A stretch of 64,000 nt of DNA from Pseudomonas sp. GD03944. Lineage in GTDB: Bacteria; Pseudomonadota; Gammaproteobacteria; Pseudomonadales; Pseudomonadaceae. The translations under genes and the position numbers were made by a program. Of this stretch, positions 17,265 through 26,108 are shown piece after piece. The stretch's first letter is position 1. The number at the start of each line of letters is the position of its first letter. The notes beneath the pieces were generated by a model, which saw only the letters and a list, made by a program, of their open reading frames with translations, did not search any database and was not told the origin of the DNA. The stretch covers positions 124,001 to 188,000 of the forward strand of contig NZ_JAOCAH010000007.1 of the NCBI RefSeq assembly GCF_029839275.1, written 5' to 3'.

Positions 17265-17679
17265 CTGACGCTCCTGAGTTGACCTTGACCTGACCGCTGC
17301 CATCCAGGCTCGCGGAGAAACTGACCTGACGCCTGATACCGTCCATTTCCAGCAGACCGTCGATGGCGAAGGTCAGGGTCAATGGATCGTGGGTACGCGG
17401 CAGGGAAATCACGCGCACCTGGGTCAGGCGGGGTTCGTACGCTTCGATAAAGCGTTCGATGGCGACACGCGCCTGCTGCAACGAGTCGTGCAGCGACAGG
17501 CGCATGTCGTTCAAATCGGGCAACCCGTAGTCGGGCAGCGTTTGCACGCTGCCCGCACGGGTGCTGAGCATCTTGGCCAGATGGGCAGCCACGGATGCCA
17601 TGGCGGCGACTTCGCGGCTCCAACCAGCGCGCTGGCTGGCTTCGCCGCCGAGGCGCTCGAACAGGCTTCCGTAGCTCAC
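17254..17679 (-). CDS. tssE: T6SS baseplate protein TssE (gp25-like)
   Basis: TssE is the phage gp25-like lysozyme-fold component that nucleates sheath polymerisation. The product is 141 residues and begins MSYGSLFERLGG. It carries the family signature LPDYGLPDLNDM (about residues 63-74) and the YEPRLTQVRV strand. The tssC stop is 6 bp upstream and the PAAR gene overlaps its end by 11 bp, so all are in one operon. Confidence 0.95.
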   Translation of the reverse strand: MSYGSLFERLGGEASQRAGWSREVAAMASVAAHLAKMLSTRAGSVQTLPDYGLPDLNDMRLSLHDSLQQARVAIERFIEAYEPRLTQVRVISLPRTHDPLTLTFAIDGLLEMDGIRRQVSFSASLDGSGQVKVNSGASDVR

Positions 17680-17685
17680 TGGCTG

Positions 17686-19161
17686 TTACTCCTTGTCCAG
17701 CTTGCCGACCAGCGACAGAGTGAAGTCGGCGCCCATGTACTTGAAGTGCGGGCGGACGTTCAGGCTGACGCGGTACCAGCCCGGCTCGCCTTCGACATCG
17801 CTGACGATGACCTGGGCGGCGCGCAGCGGACGACGGCTACGGACTTCGGAGCTCGGGTTTTCCTGGTCGGCGACGTACTGGCGAATCCACTTGTTCAGTT
17901 CCAGTTCGAGGTCGGTACGCTCTTTCCAGGCACCGATCTGCTCGCGCTGCAGCACTTTCAGGTAGTGGGCCAGGCGGTTGACGATGAACATGTACGGCAG
18001 CTGGGTACCCAGCTTGTAGTTCAGTTCAGCGTTCTTGCCTTCTTCGCTGATGCCGAAGAATTTCGGCTTCTGCGCCGAGTTGGCGGAGAAGAACGCAGCG
18101 TTGTCGCTGCCTTTGCGCATGGTCAGGGCGATGAAGCCTTCCTCGGCCAGCTCGTACTCGCGACGGTCGGAGACCAGCACTTCGGTCGGGATCTTGGTCT
18201 CGATCTCGCCCATGCTCTCGAAGTGGTGCAGCGGCAGGTCTTCCACCGCGCCACCGCTCTGCGGGCCGATGATGTTCGGGCACCAGCGGAACTTGGCGAA
18301 GCTGTCGGTCAGACGGCTGGCGAAGGCGTAGGCGGTGTTGCCCCACAGATAGTGCTCGTGGCTGTTGGCCACGTTTTCCTTGTAGACGAAGGTCTTCACC
18401 GGGTTGTCTTCCGGGTCGTACGGGTTGCGCAGGAGGAAGCGCGGTACGGTCAGGCCGACATAGCGGGCGTCTTCCTGCTCGCGGAAGCTCTGCCACTTGG
18501 TGAATTGCGGGCCTTCGAAGTGGTCTTTCAGGTCCTTCAGGTCCGGCAGGCCGGTGAAGGCTTCCAGGCCGAAGAACTTCGGACCGGCGGAGGCGATGAA
18601 CGGGGCGTGGGACATGCAGGCCACCGAAGCGACGTACTGCAGGGTCTTGACGTCCGGAGCGCTCGGATCGAAGTAGTAGTTGGCGATCAGCGCGCCGACC
18701 GGCTGGCCACCGAACTGGCCGTATTCGGCGGTGTAGATGTGCTTGTAGAGGCCGGACTGCACGATTTCCGGGCTGTCCTCGAAGTCGTCCAGCAGGTCCT
18801 GCTTGGAGGCGTTGAGGATTTCCAGCTTGATGTTTTCGCGGAAGTTGGTGCGATCCACCAGCAGCTTGAGGCCGCGCCAGGAGGATTCCAGGGCCTGGAA
18901 CTGCTCGTGGTGGAGGATTTCGTCCATCTGGCGGCTGAGCTTGGCGTCGATTTCCGCGATCATGCGGTCGACCATGGCCTTCTTGACCGGCTCGTTTTCG
19001 TTCTGCGGCTTGAGCAGCTCCTCGATGAAGGCCGATACGCCACGCTTGGCGATGTCGTAGGCTTCGTCGTCCGGAGTCAGTTTGGTTTCCGCGATGATGC
19101 GGTCGAGGATGCCGAGTTCGGCGGCGCTCTGGCCGCTTTCTACTGCTGCGCTAGTGCTCAT
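17686..19161 (-). CDS. tssC: T6SS contractile sheath large subunit TssC
   Basis: TssC (VipB) polymerises with TssB to form the contractile sheath around the Hcp tube. The product is 491 residues, normal for the family. Family motifs are visible: SWRGLKLLVDRTNFRENIKLE, AYGQFGG-like AEYGQFGGQPVGALIANY, and the conserved C-terminal RPHFKYMGADFTLSLVGKLD. It follows tssB by 26 bp and precedes tssE by 6 bp. Confidence 0.97.
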   Translation of the reverse strand: MSTSAAVESGQSAAELGILDRIIAETKLTPDDEAYDIAKRGVSAFIEELLKPQNENEPVKKAMVDRMIAEIDAKLSRQMDEILHHEQFQALESSWRGLKLLVDRTNFRENIKLEILNASKQDLLDDFEDSPEIVQSGLYKHIYTAEYGQFGGQPVGALIANYYFDPSAPDVKTLQYVASVACMSHAPFIASAGPKFFGLEAFTGLPDLKDLKDHFEGPQFTKWQSFREQEDARYVGLTVPRFLLRNPYDPEDNPVKTFVYKENVANSHEHYLWGNTAYAFASRLTDSFAKFRWCPNIIGPQSGGAVEDLPLHHFESMGEIETKIPTEVLVSDRREYELAEEGFIALTMRKGSDNAAFFSANSAQKPKFFGISEEGKNAELNYKLGTQLPYMFIVNRLAHYLKVLQREQIGAWKERTDLELELNKWIRQYVADQENPSSEVRSRRPLRAAQVIVSDVEGEPGWYRVSLNVRPHFKYMGADFTLSLVGKLDKE

Positions 19162-19187
19162 GAATGTGCGTCCTTGTCAGAAGGGAA

Positions 19188-19694
19188 TCAGGAATCGAGC
19201 TTGTCTTTGGCGGCCAGGCCCAGTTCGCCGAGCACGCGGTCACGCGAGGTGTCGTCGGACAGTACGCTTTCGATGGCCTTGCGGAAGGCCGGGGCGTTAC
19301 CCAGCGGGCCTTTCAGGGCGACCAGGGCGTCGCGCAGTTCCATCAGCTTCTTCAGTTCCGGGACCTGGTCGACCAGGTTGGCGGGGTTGAAGTCCTTCAT
19401 GGAATTGATCTTCAGCTGCACGGCCAGCTCGTCGTCGGTCTGCTCGTCCTGCAGACGGTTCGGTACGGCGAAGGTCAGGTTCAGCTCTTGCTTGGCCAGG
19501 ACTTCGTCGAAGCTGTTCTTGTCGATGCTGATGGGTTTGCGGTCTTCGATCTTGCGATCGTCGGCACGCTGGGTGAAATCGCCGAGCACCATGAGTTTCA
19601 GCGGCAGTTCGATTTCTTCCTGAGCGCCGCCGGTGGCGGGCTTGAACGTGACGTTGATGCGTTCCTTGGGGGCTACCGAGCCTTCTTTGGCCAT
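19188..19694 (-). CDS. tssB: T6SS contractile sheath small subunit TssB
   Basis: TssB (VipA), the small sheath subunit. The 168-residue product starts MAKEGSVAPKERINV and contains the family motif ELPLKLMVLGDFTQR (about residues 24-38), followed by a DRKPISIDKNSF segment and a C-terminal helical region that interlocks with TssC. The start follows an AAAGGAGAAC ribosome site; tssA lies 54 bp upstream. Confidence 0.97.
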   Translation of the reverse strand: MAKEGSVAPKERINVTFKPATGGAQEEIELPLKLMVLGDFTQRADDRKIEDRKPISIDKNSFDEVLAKQELNLTFAVPNRLQDEQTDDELAVQLKINSMKDFNPANLVDQVPELKKLMELRDALVALKGPLGNAPAFRKAIESVLSDDTSRDRVLGELGLAAKDKLDS

Positions 19695-19748
19695 GGGTGT
19701 TCTCCTTTGCGTTGATGGCCCGGGGGCCTTTGAGGGCGTGTATGCGCC

Positions 19749-21311
19749 TTACTCCAGCACCACCTCGAGATCGAGGTGGCACAACCTGCGATAGATCTCG
19801 TCCTTGCTGTCGCGCACCGCATGGTTCTGCGGCAGTAGCTCGCAACAGGTGTGCAGCAGGCGCAGCACTTCCAGGGCGAGATCGGGTTCCCATTCGCCGA
19901 GCCCGGAGGCCTGCAGCGTGTGGTCGAGTGATTCGAGTTGGGTCTTGGCCAGGTCGTACTTCTTCGCGGCGAAGCACAGGCGGGCCAGGGTCAGTTGCCA
20001 GAAGAAGCGTTCGCGGCCACCGCGGGCCCGATTGAGGCCTTGCTTGAGTTTCTGCACGGCGCTCTTGAGGCCGTCCTTGCGCAGCTGCGGCAGGACCTGC
20101 TGCAGCGCTTCTTCCCAGGCCGGCGTGGCACCCTGTTCGCTGGTGGTGGGCTTCTTTTCCGTTTCCGGCGCCTGCAGGTGTGGCAGCACATAAGCGCCGA
20201 TCCAGGCACGGGTCTCGGCGTCGGCGAACCCTACGCCGTCGTGGAAGCGCAGCTCGTCGAGACCGGGCACGCGTTGCAGGAACAACGCCAGCTGGATTTC
20301 CACCTCGCGCATGGCCTGTTCTGCCTTGAGTTCCTGCAGGCATTCCCAGACCAGGCGCTGGCCGTCCAGCCAGAACGGGGCTCGGGCGATGCTGGCTTCC
20401 AGGTCGGCGAGCAGGTCGGCGTAGGCGCCCTGGGCGAAACGTTCCTGGTAGCTGGCCAGCTTGTCTGCCGGCAGGCCACGCAGTGCGGTGATGTGTTCGG
20501 CGTTGCGCTCCGGCAGGGCTTCGATCGGCAACCACAGTAGGGTGCGCGACAGCCGCAGTGGCTTGAGGTCGGTGGCCTTGTTCTTCATCCACCAGGTGCA
20601 GAGTGGGCGCGCCGCATCCTGCTGGGCACGCAGGGCCTTGTGGGCTTCCTTCTCGTTATCGATGGGGCTGTTGCCGGTGATGATCTGGGTGGCGACCTGC
20701 TTGACCTGGGCTATCGCGGCGCCGACGGCGCCCGGCTCGGGCTGGCCCTGGCTGGCGCGATTGATCTGTTCTTCCAGGCGACGGCACAGCGGCAGCAGCA
20801 GGGGCGCGTCTTCACCCAGGTGCAGCGAGAGGCAGCCTTCCAGGCCGCGCAGGTGCTCGGCGAGCTTGCGGAACAGCGGCAATTGCTCGCTGATCGGCAC
20901 ATGATCGGCCAGGGCCTGCTCCAGGCGTGGCAGCAGCCAGTTGATGGCAGCGGCGCGGGTGCGTGTCTTGCGGGGGTGCAGGTCGACCCAGTGGTGTTCG
21001 CAGAGGTAGTGCAGCAGGCTCAGGCCGGCCTGGAGCCCGGCGAAGGATTCACGCTGGTAGAGGCCCCAGGTCAGCCAGGTGGCGGCGCGCAAATCCTTGG
21101 AGTGACTGGTCAGCAGGTTTTCGCTGCCTTCGCGTACTTTCTGCCAGTCGATGCCCCCTGTTTCGTGCAGGGACGAGGCTTTTCCCAGTTCGGTTTCCAG
21201 CATTTCATATTCGCTGGAATAACGAACATCTTCACCGGCAAAGTTCCCTTCATTAATAGGGCTTTTTGCCAGATTCAAATAATGGGTAGTGAGCTTGCTG
21301 GAGTACGTCAT
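19749..21311 (-). CDS. tssA: T6SS protein TssA (long form with ImpA N-terminal and VasJ-like C-terminal domains)
   Basis: TssA primes sheath and tube assembly. The 520-residue product begins MTYSSKLTTHYLNLAKSP, has the ImpA_N domain (about residues 35-150; LTWGLYQRESFAGL, WVDLHPRKTRTRAAAINWLL) and a C-terminal VasJ-like helical domain (about 370-520) ending in a conserved cysteine-containing LHTCCELLP stretch. It is the first gene of the cluster on the minus strand. The AGGGA before the start is unusually close to the ATG. Upstream lie the 12-bp repeats at 21389-21436. Confidence 0.93.
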   Translation of the reverse strand: MTYSSKLTTHYLNLAKSPINEGNFAGEDVRYSSEYEMLETELGKASSLHETGGIDWQKVREGSENLLTSHSKDLRAATWLTWGLYQRESFAGLQAGLSLLHYLCEHHWVDLHPRKTRTRAAAINWLLPRLEQALADHVPISEQLPLFRKLAEHLRGLEGCLSLHLGEDAPLLLPLCRRLEEQINRASQGQPEPGAVGAAIAQVKQVATQIITGNSPIDNEKEAHKALRAQQDAARPLCTWWMKNKATDLKPLRLSRTLLWLPIEALPERNAEHITALRGLPADKLASYQERFAQGAYADLLADLEASIARAPFWLDGQRLVWECLQELKAEQAMREVEIQLALFLQRVPGLDELRFHDGVGFADAETRAWIGAYVLPHLQAPETEKKPTTSEQGATPAWEEALQQVLPQLRKDGLKSAVQKLKQGLNRARGGRERFFWQLTLARLCFAAKKYDLAKTQLESLDHTLQASGLGEWEPDLALEVLRLLHTCCELLPQNHAVRDSKDEIYRRLCHLDLEVVLE

Positions 21312-21388
21312 TCCCTGACTCGATATATAAAGTGGGCAACTACCTTCGCCTGGTAAATGGCCATCCAGCCATCATCGATCCATCGAAG

Positions 21389-21436
21389 TGCGCAACTTTT
21401 TGCGCAGTTACTTGTGCAGTAATTTGCGCAGAATCG
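21389..21436. repeat. Four 12-bp tandem repeats upstream of tssA
   Basis: TGCGCA, TGCGCA, TGTGCA and TGCGCA begin at 21389, 21401, 21413 and 21425, exactly 12 bp apart. The units are TGCGCAACTTTT, TGCGCAGTTACT, TGTGCAGTAATT and TGCGCAGAATCG. The array lies about 80-125 bp upstream of the tssA start, where upstream activator sites of sigma-54 systems or repressor sites are commonly found. Function is inferred from position only. Confidence 0.6.
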
Positions 21437-21543
21437 CTTTGTGTGGGCATCCTAGACCCGTACCTACCGGGGGGCAACCATTCAAAGCGTGAAGTTCTTG
21501 GCATTTAAAAAAATTTTACAAATTACTACCGAACCCGTCGAAA

Positions 21544-21577
21544 CGATAACTTGTCGTGCTACCGGGGCAAGTTATCG
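21544..21577. promoter_or_regulatory. Perfect 10-bp inverted repeat in the tssA upstream region
   Basis: CGATAACTTG (21544-21553) and CAAGTTATCG (21568-21577) are perfect inverted copies separated by 14 bases. There is no following T-run on either strand, so it looks more like a protein-binding site or RNA stem than an intrinsic terminator. Confidence 0.4.
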
Positions 21578-21715
21578 ATGGGTACTTCGCGGGTAGGATA
21601 AAGGGTTTAATACTTGTAAGAGATTTCCTAATAGCAATATGGTGGCCAGTCACAATAAATGGCACTTTGCTATTAAATTCTGTGAACTGGCACAGCGTTT
21701 TTATGTGCGCCAGTC

Positions 21716-21740
21716 GACCTGGGCAATTCTTGCCCAGGTC
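21716..21740 (-). terminator. Hairpin after the mutarotase-like gene
   Basis: GACCTGGGCA-attct-TGCCCAGGTC is a perfect 10-bp stem with a 5-base loop beginning 9 bases after the mutarotase-like stop. No T-run follows directly on the minus strand, so it is a probable but non-canonical terminator. Confidence 0.5.
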
Positions 21741-21748
21741 CGCCGCCG

Positions 21749-22657
21749 TTAGGTCGCGATGGGTTCGCTGGACAGGCGCAGGTGCAGGGTGCAGTGCTCA
21801 CCCGGGGCGATCAGCAGTGCATCCTCCAGCACGTTGGCAGTTTCGATGCACAGCATCCGTTGCCAGGCATCGCTGGCGAATTGCGACAGGCGCCCACTCT
21901 TCTCGATCCACGGATTCCACAGCACCGCAGATCGTGATCCGCGTGCGTCGAGGTGAATGCGGCGGTTCCAGCCCGGGTCGACGATGCTCAGGCGCGAAGG
22001 CGTGTCCAAGTAGATGCGGTCGGTTTCGCCGGAGAATGTCAGGTCGCCGTTTTGCGCGTGTTCGTGCCAGTCGTCCATGGTGTCGATGTAGCGCGTGCCG
22101 TGTAAGCCTTCGACCCGAGCCTGGTGGATATCGCTGACAGCGAAGTAGCTGTGCAGTGCCTGGCTCATCGCCAATGGCGCGCCACCCAGGTTATGGGTCT
22201 CCAGGGTCAGCTGCAGATCGTCACCGAGGTGGATGTCGGCATGCAGCCGGGCGGCGTGGGGCCAACCCGCCAAGGGGGTCTTGGTGGTGTCGAACAGAAA
22301 GCGCAGGATCACTACATCGTCGGTTTCCTCGACACCCAGCAGCTGCCAGTCGGCAGCGCGTACCAGACCATGGGCAGGGGCCGCGTCGCCCTGAAACTGC
22401 GCTTGAACGGCGGCGGGGTTGCGCCGCAGGTCACCGAACCACGGCCAGCAGATGGGCGCGCCGCCGCGCACGCTCTGCCCGCGGGCGTAGGCAGCTTCTT
22501 CGCTGAGCCAGATCAGCGGGGGCTCGCCGTCGAGCTGGTAGCTCAGGAGTTGGGCGCCCTGCTGGGTGACCAGCAGTTCGGCACCATGGCGGCGTACGCG
22601 CCAGCAGGTGAGTTCGTCCAGTTCGATACGTTCAATGTGGGAGGTGGCCATCGGCAT
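21749..22657 (-). CDS. yeaD: D-hexose-6-phosphate mutarotase (YeaD-like aldose 1-epimerase family)
   Basis: Interconverts the alpha and beta anomers of glucose-6-phosphate-type sugars in the cytoplasm. The 302-residue product has the galactose-mutarotase beta-sandwich fold with the YeaD-type motifs RGGAPICWPWFGD (about residues 64-76), AHGLVR (about 94-99) and LHSYFAVSD (about 169-177), and a conserved ETANV near the C-terminus. The histidines of HGLVR and LHSYF are the expected catalytic pair. It stands alone between the T6SS region and the TRAP genes. The first ATG gives MPMATSHIER; a second in-frame ATG lies at 22651. Confidence 0.88.
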   Translation of the reverse strand: MPMATSHIERIELDELTCWRVRRHGAELLVTQQGAQLLSYQLDGEPPLIWLSEEAAYARGQSVRGGAPICWPWFGDLRRNPAAVQAQFQGDAAPAHGLVRAADWQLLGVEETDDVVILRFLFDTTKTPLAGWPHAARLHADIHLGDDLQLTLETHNLGGAPLAMSQALHSYFAVSDIHQARVEGLHGTRYIDTMDDWHEHAQNGDLTFSGETDRIYLDTPSRLSIVDPGWNRRIHLDARGSRSAVLWNPWIEKSGRLSQFASDAWQRMLCIETANVLEDALLIAPGEHCTLHLRLSSEPIAT

Positions 22658-22725
22658 ACTCTGTCGCAGGTGAGGATTCCTGCATTGGAACGCAGCCCAC
22701 TCACGAGTTCCAGAGGCCTGAATGC

Positions 22726-22754
22726 AAAACGCCCGTCACGAGGACGGGCGTTTT
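22726..22754 (-). terminator. Rho-independent terminator of the TRAP permease genes
   Basis: AAAACGCCCGTC (22726-22737) pairs perfectly with GACGGGCGTTTT (22743-22754) around a 5-base loop, 16 bases after the dctM stop, with a T-run on the minus strand. Confidence 0.88.
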
Positions 22755-22770
22755 GTCGTGGGCATGCGGC

Positions 22771-24147
22771 TTACTTGCCGTACACCTGCTCGGGCAGCCA
22801 GGTGATCAGCCCCGGGAAGATGTAGGCGATCACCAGCAGCAGCAACTGGATCAGGATAAATGGCACGACCCCTTTGTAGATCGTGCTGGTGGGTATGCTC
22901 GCTGGCGTCACGCCACGCAGGTAGAACAGCGCGAAGCCAAAGGGTGGCGTCAGGAACGATGTCTGCAGGTTGAGCGCGATCATCACCCCGAGCCAGATCG
23001 GGTCGAGACCCATGGCCAGCAGCACCGGACCGACGATCGGCACCACCACGAAGGTGATCTCGATGAAATCGAGAATGAAGCCGAGCAGGAAGATCACCAG
23101 CATGACGATGAAGAAGGCCCCGAGCACGCCGCCTGGCAGCTGCGCGAAAACGTCCTCGATCAATGCCTCGCCGCCGAAGCCGCGGAACACCAGGGAGAAC
23201 AGCGAGGCACCGATCAGAATCATGAAGACCATGGCGCTGATTTCGGTGGTGCCGTAAGCCACTTCCTTGAGCTGCGTGAAGTTCAGCTTGCCCTTGCCGA
23301 AGGCCAGCAGCATGGCACCCACGGCGCCCAGTGCAGCCGCCTCGGTCGGGGTCGCATAACCGGCGAGGATCGAGCCGAGTACGGCGCCGATCAGGATCAT
23401 CGGTGGAACCAGTGCCTTGAGCAGTCGGCCCCATTCGACATCGCCGAGTTCTTCCTTGGACATCGCCGGCAATTTCTTCGGCTGCACCATGGCAATCACG
23501 ATGATGTAGACGATGTACAGGCCGACCAGCAGCAGGCCCGGCAGCAGGGCACCGACGAACAGGTCGCCGACCGATACGGTCTTCGGCGAGAAGATCCCCA
23601 TCTTCAGCTGGGCCTGCTGGTAGGCGCTGGACATCACGTCGCCGAGCAGCACCAGCACGATCGAAGGCGGAATGATCTGGCCCAGGGTGCCGGTGGCCGC
23701 CAGGGTGCCAGTGGAGATGGCCGGGTCGTAGCCACGACGCAGCATGGTGGGCAGGGCCAGCAGGCCCATGGTCACCACGGTGGCGCCGACGATACCGGTG
23801 GACGCCGCCAGCAGCGCACCGACCACGCATACGGAAATGGCCAGACCACCGCGCAGGGTGCCGAACAGGCGGGCCATGGACTCCAGCAGGTCTTCCGCTA
23901 CGCGTGATCGTTCGAGCATCACGCCCATGAACACGAACAGCGGCACCGCCAGCATGGTCTGGTTGTTCATGATGCCGAACAAGCGGTTTGGCAGGGCGCT
24001 GAGGTAACCGGGGTCGAAGGTACCGGTCAGCACGCCCACGCCAGCGAACAGCAACGAGACCCCGGCCAGGGTGAAGGCAACCGGGTAGCCGGCCATCAAG
24101 GCCACGCAGATACCGACGAAAAGCAGAATCGCCATCAACTCAGCCAT
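22771..24147 (-). CDS. dctM: TRAP transporter large permease subunit (DctM family)
   Basis: The large membrane subunit of a tripartite ATP-independent periplasmic transporter, driving substrate import with a sodium or proton gradient. The product is 458 residues with about 12 hydrophobic helices. DctM signatures are present: MLAVPLFVFMGVMLERS, STGIVGATVVTMG, GTLGQIIPPSI and LQTSFLTPPFGFALFYL. Its ATG overlaps the end of dctQ by 8 bp, and a strong terminator follows. Substrate cannot be read from the permease; the binding protein suggests an organic or keto acid. Confidence 0.94.
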   Translation of the reverse strand: MAELMAILLFVGICVALMAGYPVAFTLAGVSLLFAGVGVLTGTFDPGYLSALPNRLFGIMNNQTMLAVPLFVFMGVMLERSRVAEDLLESMARLFGTLRGGLAISVCVVGALLAASTGIVGATVVTMGLLALPTMLRRGYDPAISTGTLAATGTLGQIIPPSIVLVLLGDVMSSAYQQAQLKMGIFSPKTVSVGDLFVGALLPGLLLVGLYIVYIIVIAMVQPKKLPAMSKEELGDVEWGRLLKALVPPMILIGAVLGSILAGYATPTEAAALGAVGAMLLAFGKGKLNFTQLKEVAYGTTEISAMVFMILIGASLFSLVFRGFGGEALIEDVFAQLPGGVLGAFFIVMLVIFLLGFILDFIEITFVVVPIVGPVLLAMGLDPIWLGVMIALNLQTSFLTPPFGFALFYLRGVTPASIPTSTIYKGVVPFILIQLLLLVIAYIFPGLITWLPEQVYGK

Positions 24148-24685
24148 GCTTCACCTCCGGAGCAGGCAGGCGGCCAGTGATGACGTACAGTGCCTTGATC
24201 AGATTGGATACACCTTGCAGAACCAGGCTGACGACCAGCACCAGAATAATGCTCTTCTGCAGGTAGACGTATTTCAGGCCGCCAGACTCGCTGGATGCCT
24301 CGAGGGTCGCCCAGGCGTTGCCGACGTAATCCCAGCTGGACCAGCCAAGGAACAGGCATACCGGTAGCAGGAACAGCAGGGTGCCGAGCAGTTCCACCAG
24401 TGCTTGGCGGTGGCCGCTGAAGTTCTGGTAGAAGATGTCTACGCGCACATGGCCATTACGCTGCATCACCCAGGCACAGGCACCCATGAACACCAGGGCG
24501 TGGGCATAGAGTACGGCTTCCTGAAGGGCGGTGGCGCCGATACCGAAGCCATAGCGCAGCACGACCACAATCGTTGTGCCGACAACAAGAAACAGGGTGA
24601 GCCAAGCGATTATCTTGCCGAACCAGAGGTTGAGGCTGTCTATGAGAAACGCCAGCTTGAGGGGAAGTGAAGGCTTGTCGGACAT
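24140..24685 (-). CDS. dctQ: TRAP transporter small permease subunit (DctQ family)
   Basis: The small membrane subunit of the TRAP transporter. The 181-residue product starts MSDKPSLPLKLAFLIDSLN and has four predicted transmembrane helices, with the DctQ-type stretch AHALVFMGACAWVMQRNGHVRVDIF. I chose ATG 24685, preceded by AAAGGA; the longer in-frame extension to 24796 looks like noncoding sequence. It is divergent from the substrate-binding protein gene, with 247 bp between the two starts. Confidence 0.92.
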   Translation of the reverse strand: MSDKPSLPLKLAFLIDSLNLWFGKIIAWLTLFLVVGTTIVVVLRYGFGIGATALQEAVLYAHALVFMGACAWVMQRNGHVRVDIFYQNFSGHRQALVELLGTLLFLLPVCLFLGWSSWDYVGNAWATLEASSESGGLKYVYLQKSIILVLVVSLVLQGVSNLIKALYVITGRLPAPEVKHG

Positions 24686-24932
24686 AGTGAGTCCTTTAAT
24701 TATCGTTATGGTTGGGGGACAAGAGGGGAGGCAAGTCGCCCCGCTCGTGTCGGGCGCCTCCTTATGGGAGACGGCTGGCGATTCTATGCAAGGCACATAC
24801 GTGGCAGCAATGGCCGTACAACTTTAGTTTCAGGGGCTAGGCTTGAGCGCGACTTCGCCTTTATGGTACTCAGGCAGAGTTTGATGCCGGCGATCCCGTG
24901 GTCAGACCAATACAACAAGAAAGGAGCATTGC

Positions 24933-26033
24933 ATGAAACGTCGCGACATACTCGCTGCAGCAGGCGTAGGCCTGGCAGCCACTGCACTTGTGGGCTGCAA
25001 AGAAGAGGCAAAAAGTACCGCTGCACCTCAAGAGGGGTCGAGTTCCCAGACCTTCAACTGGAAGATGGTCACCTCCTGGCCGAAAAACTTTCCAGGTGTC
25101 GGTGTCGGGGCGGAGCGCTTCGCCAAGCTTGTCGAGGAAATGAGCAATGGTCGCCTGAAGGTCAAGGTCTATGCGGCCGGGGAGCTGGTTCCTGCCTTGG
25201 AGGTATTCGATGCAGTGTCCCGCGGTACTGCCGAAATGGGCCACGGCGCACCCTATTACTGGAAGGGCAAGGTGCCGGCCGCTCAGTTTTTCTGCGCGTC
25301 GCCGTTTGGCCCGAATGCCCAGGAAATGAACGCCTGGCTGCACCGCGGCGGTGGCATCCAGCTGTGGGAAGAGGTGTACAAGCCGTTCGGCGTGCTGCCC
25401 ATGGCCTGCGGTAACTCCGGTGTCCAGACTGCCGGTTGGTTCAACAAGGAAATCACGTCGGTCGAAGACTTCCGCGGCCTGAAGATGCGTACCCCGGGTC
25501 TGGGCGGCGAAGTGCTGACCAAGATGGGCGGCACCGTGGTCAACATGCCGGCGGGCGAGATTTTCACCGCGCTGCAGACCGGCGCGATCGATGCCACCGA
25601 GTGGATCGGCCCATACAACGACATGGCGCTCGGCCTGCACAAGGCCGCCAAGTACTACTACACCCCGGGCTGGCAGGAGCCGAGCGTGCTGTTCGAGCTG
25701 GATATCAACATCAAGGCCTGGGAAACCCTGCCGGCTGATCTCCAGGCCATCGTTCGTGCTGCTGCACGCGACGTGAACGGCGACATGCTCGACGATTACA
25801 ACGCGAAGAACATGGAAGCCATGGAGCAGTTCAAGTCCGAGGGTGTCGACGTGCGCCGTCTGCCGGACGACGTCCTGAGCCGTCTCAAGGAGGTCGCGGC
25901 GGAAGTGGTCGATGCGTCGGCCGCAGCCGATCCGGTGGCGCAGAAGGTCTGGGAGCACCAGAAGGCTTACCTGCAGCGTCTCTACAAGTACGCCGAAAGC
26001 AACGAGAAAGACATCTACAACATTCGCGGCTGA
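24933..26033 (+). CDS. TRAP transporter substrate-binding lipoprotein (DctP family, keto-acid-type)
   Basis: Captures the substrate outside the inner membrane for the DctQM permease. The 366-residue product starts MKRRDILAAAGVGLAATALVGC: a twin-arginine-like KRRD start together with a lipobox LVGC, so it may be a Tat-exported lipoprotein. The mature part is a DctP-type fold with GNSGVQTAGWF, FRGLKMRTPGLGGEV and QTGAIDATEWIGPYND, resembling TakP-like binding proteins for alpha-keto acids; the substrate is uncertain. AAAGGAG precedes the start. It is divergent from dctQM, an arrangement that allows separate control of the abundant binding protein. Confidence 0.9.
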   Translation: MKRRDILAAAGVGLAATALVGCKEEAKSTAAPQEGSSSQTFNWKMVTSWPKNFPGVGVGAERFAKLVEEMSNGRLKVKVYAAGELVPALEVFDAVSRGTAEMGHGAPYYWKGKVPAAQFFCASPFGPNAQEMNAWLHRGGGIQLWEEVYKPFGVLPMACGNSGVQTAGWFNKEITSVEDFRGLKMRTPGLGGEVLTKMGGTVVNMPAGEIFTALQTGAIDATEWIGPYNDMALGLHKAAKYYYTPGWQEPSVLFELDINIKAWETLPADLQAIVRAAARDVNGDMLDDYNAKNMEAMEQFKSEGVDVRRLPDDVLSRLKEVAAEVVDASAAADPVAQKVWEHQKAYLQRLYKYAESNEKDIYNIRG

Positions 26034-26049
26034 TCGCTGCCAATGCATG

Positions 26050-26080
26050 AAAACGCCGGCCCTGGGGCCGGCGTTTTCGT
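26050..26080. terminator. Terminator between the TRAP binding-protein gene and the thioesterase gene
   Basis: AAAACGCCGGCC (26050-26061) pairs with GGCCGGCGTTTT (26066-26077) around a 4-base loop. A T-run is present on both strands, so it can end both convergent genes. Confidence 0.9.
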
Positions 26081-26108
26081 TTCAGCTGCGCACGTTCGCC
26101 CGTGGGGC

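Larger units (their letters stand above)
21312..21748. other. Long AT-rich intergenic region upstream of tssA, between it and the mutarotase-like gene
   Basis: The region holds no convincing gene. From the tssA side it contains a TATATA-rich stretch near 21322, a 12-bp tandem repeat (21389-21436), an AT-rich run (about 21504-21530), a 10-bp perfect inverted repeat (21544-21577) and the hairpin at 21716-21740. It should contain the promoter and control sites of the T6SS operon. Confidence 0.7.

Noticed and set aside
21336..21350. A sigma-54 (-24/-12) promoter for tssA
   Set aside because: On the minus strand GG and GC elements occur, but with 11 bases between them rather than 10, so the spacing does not fit.
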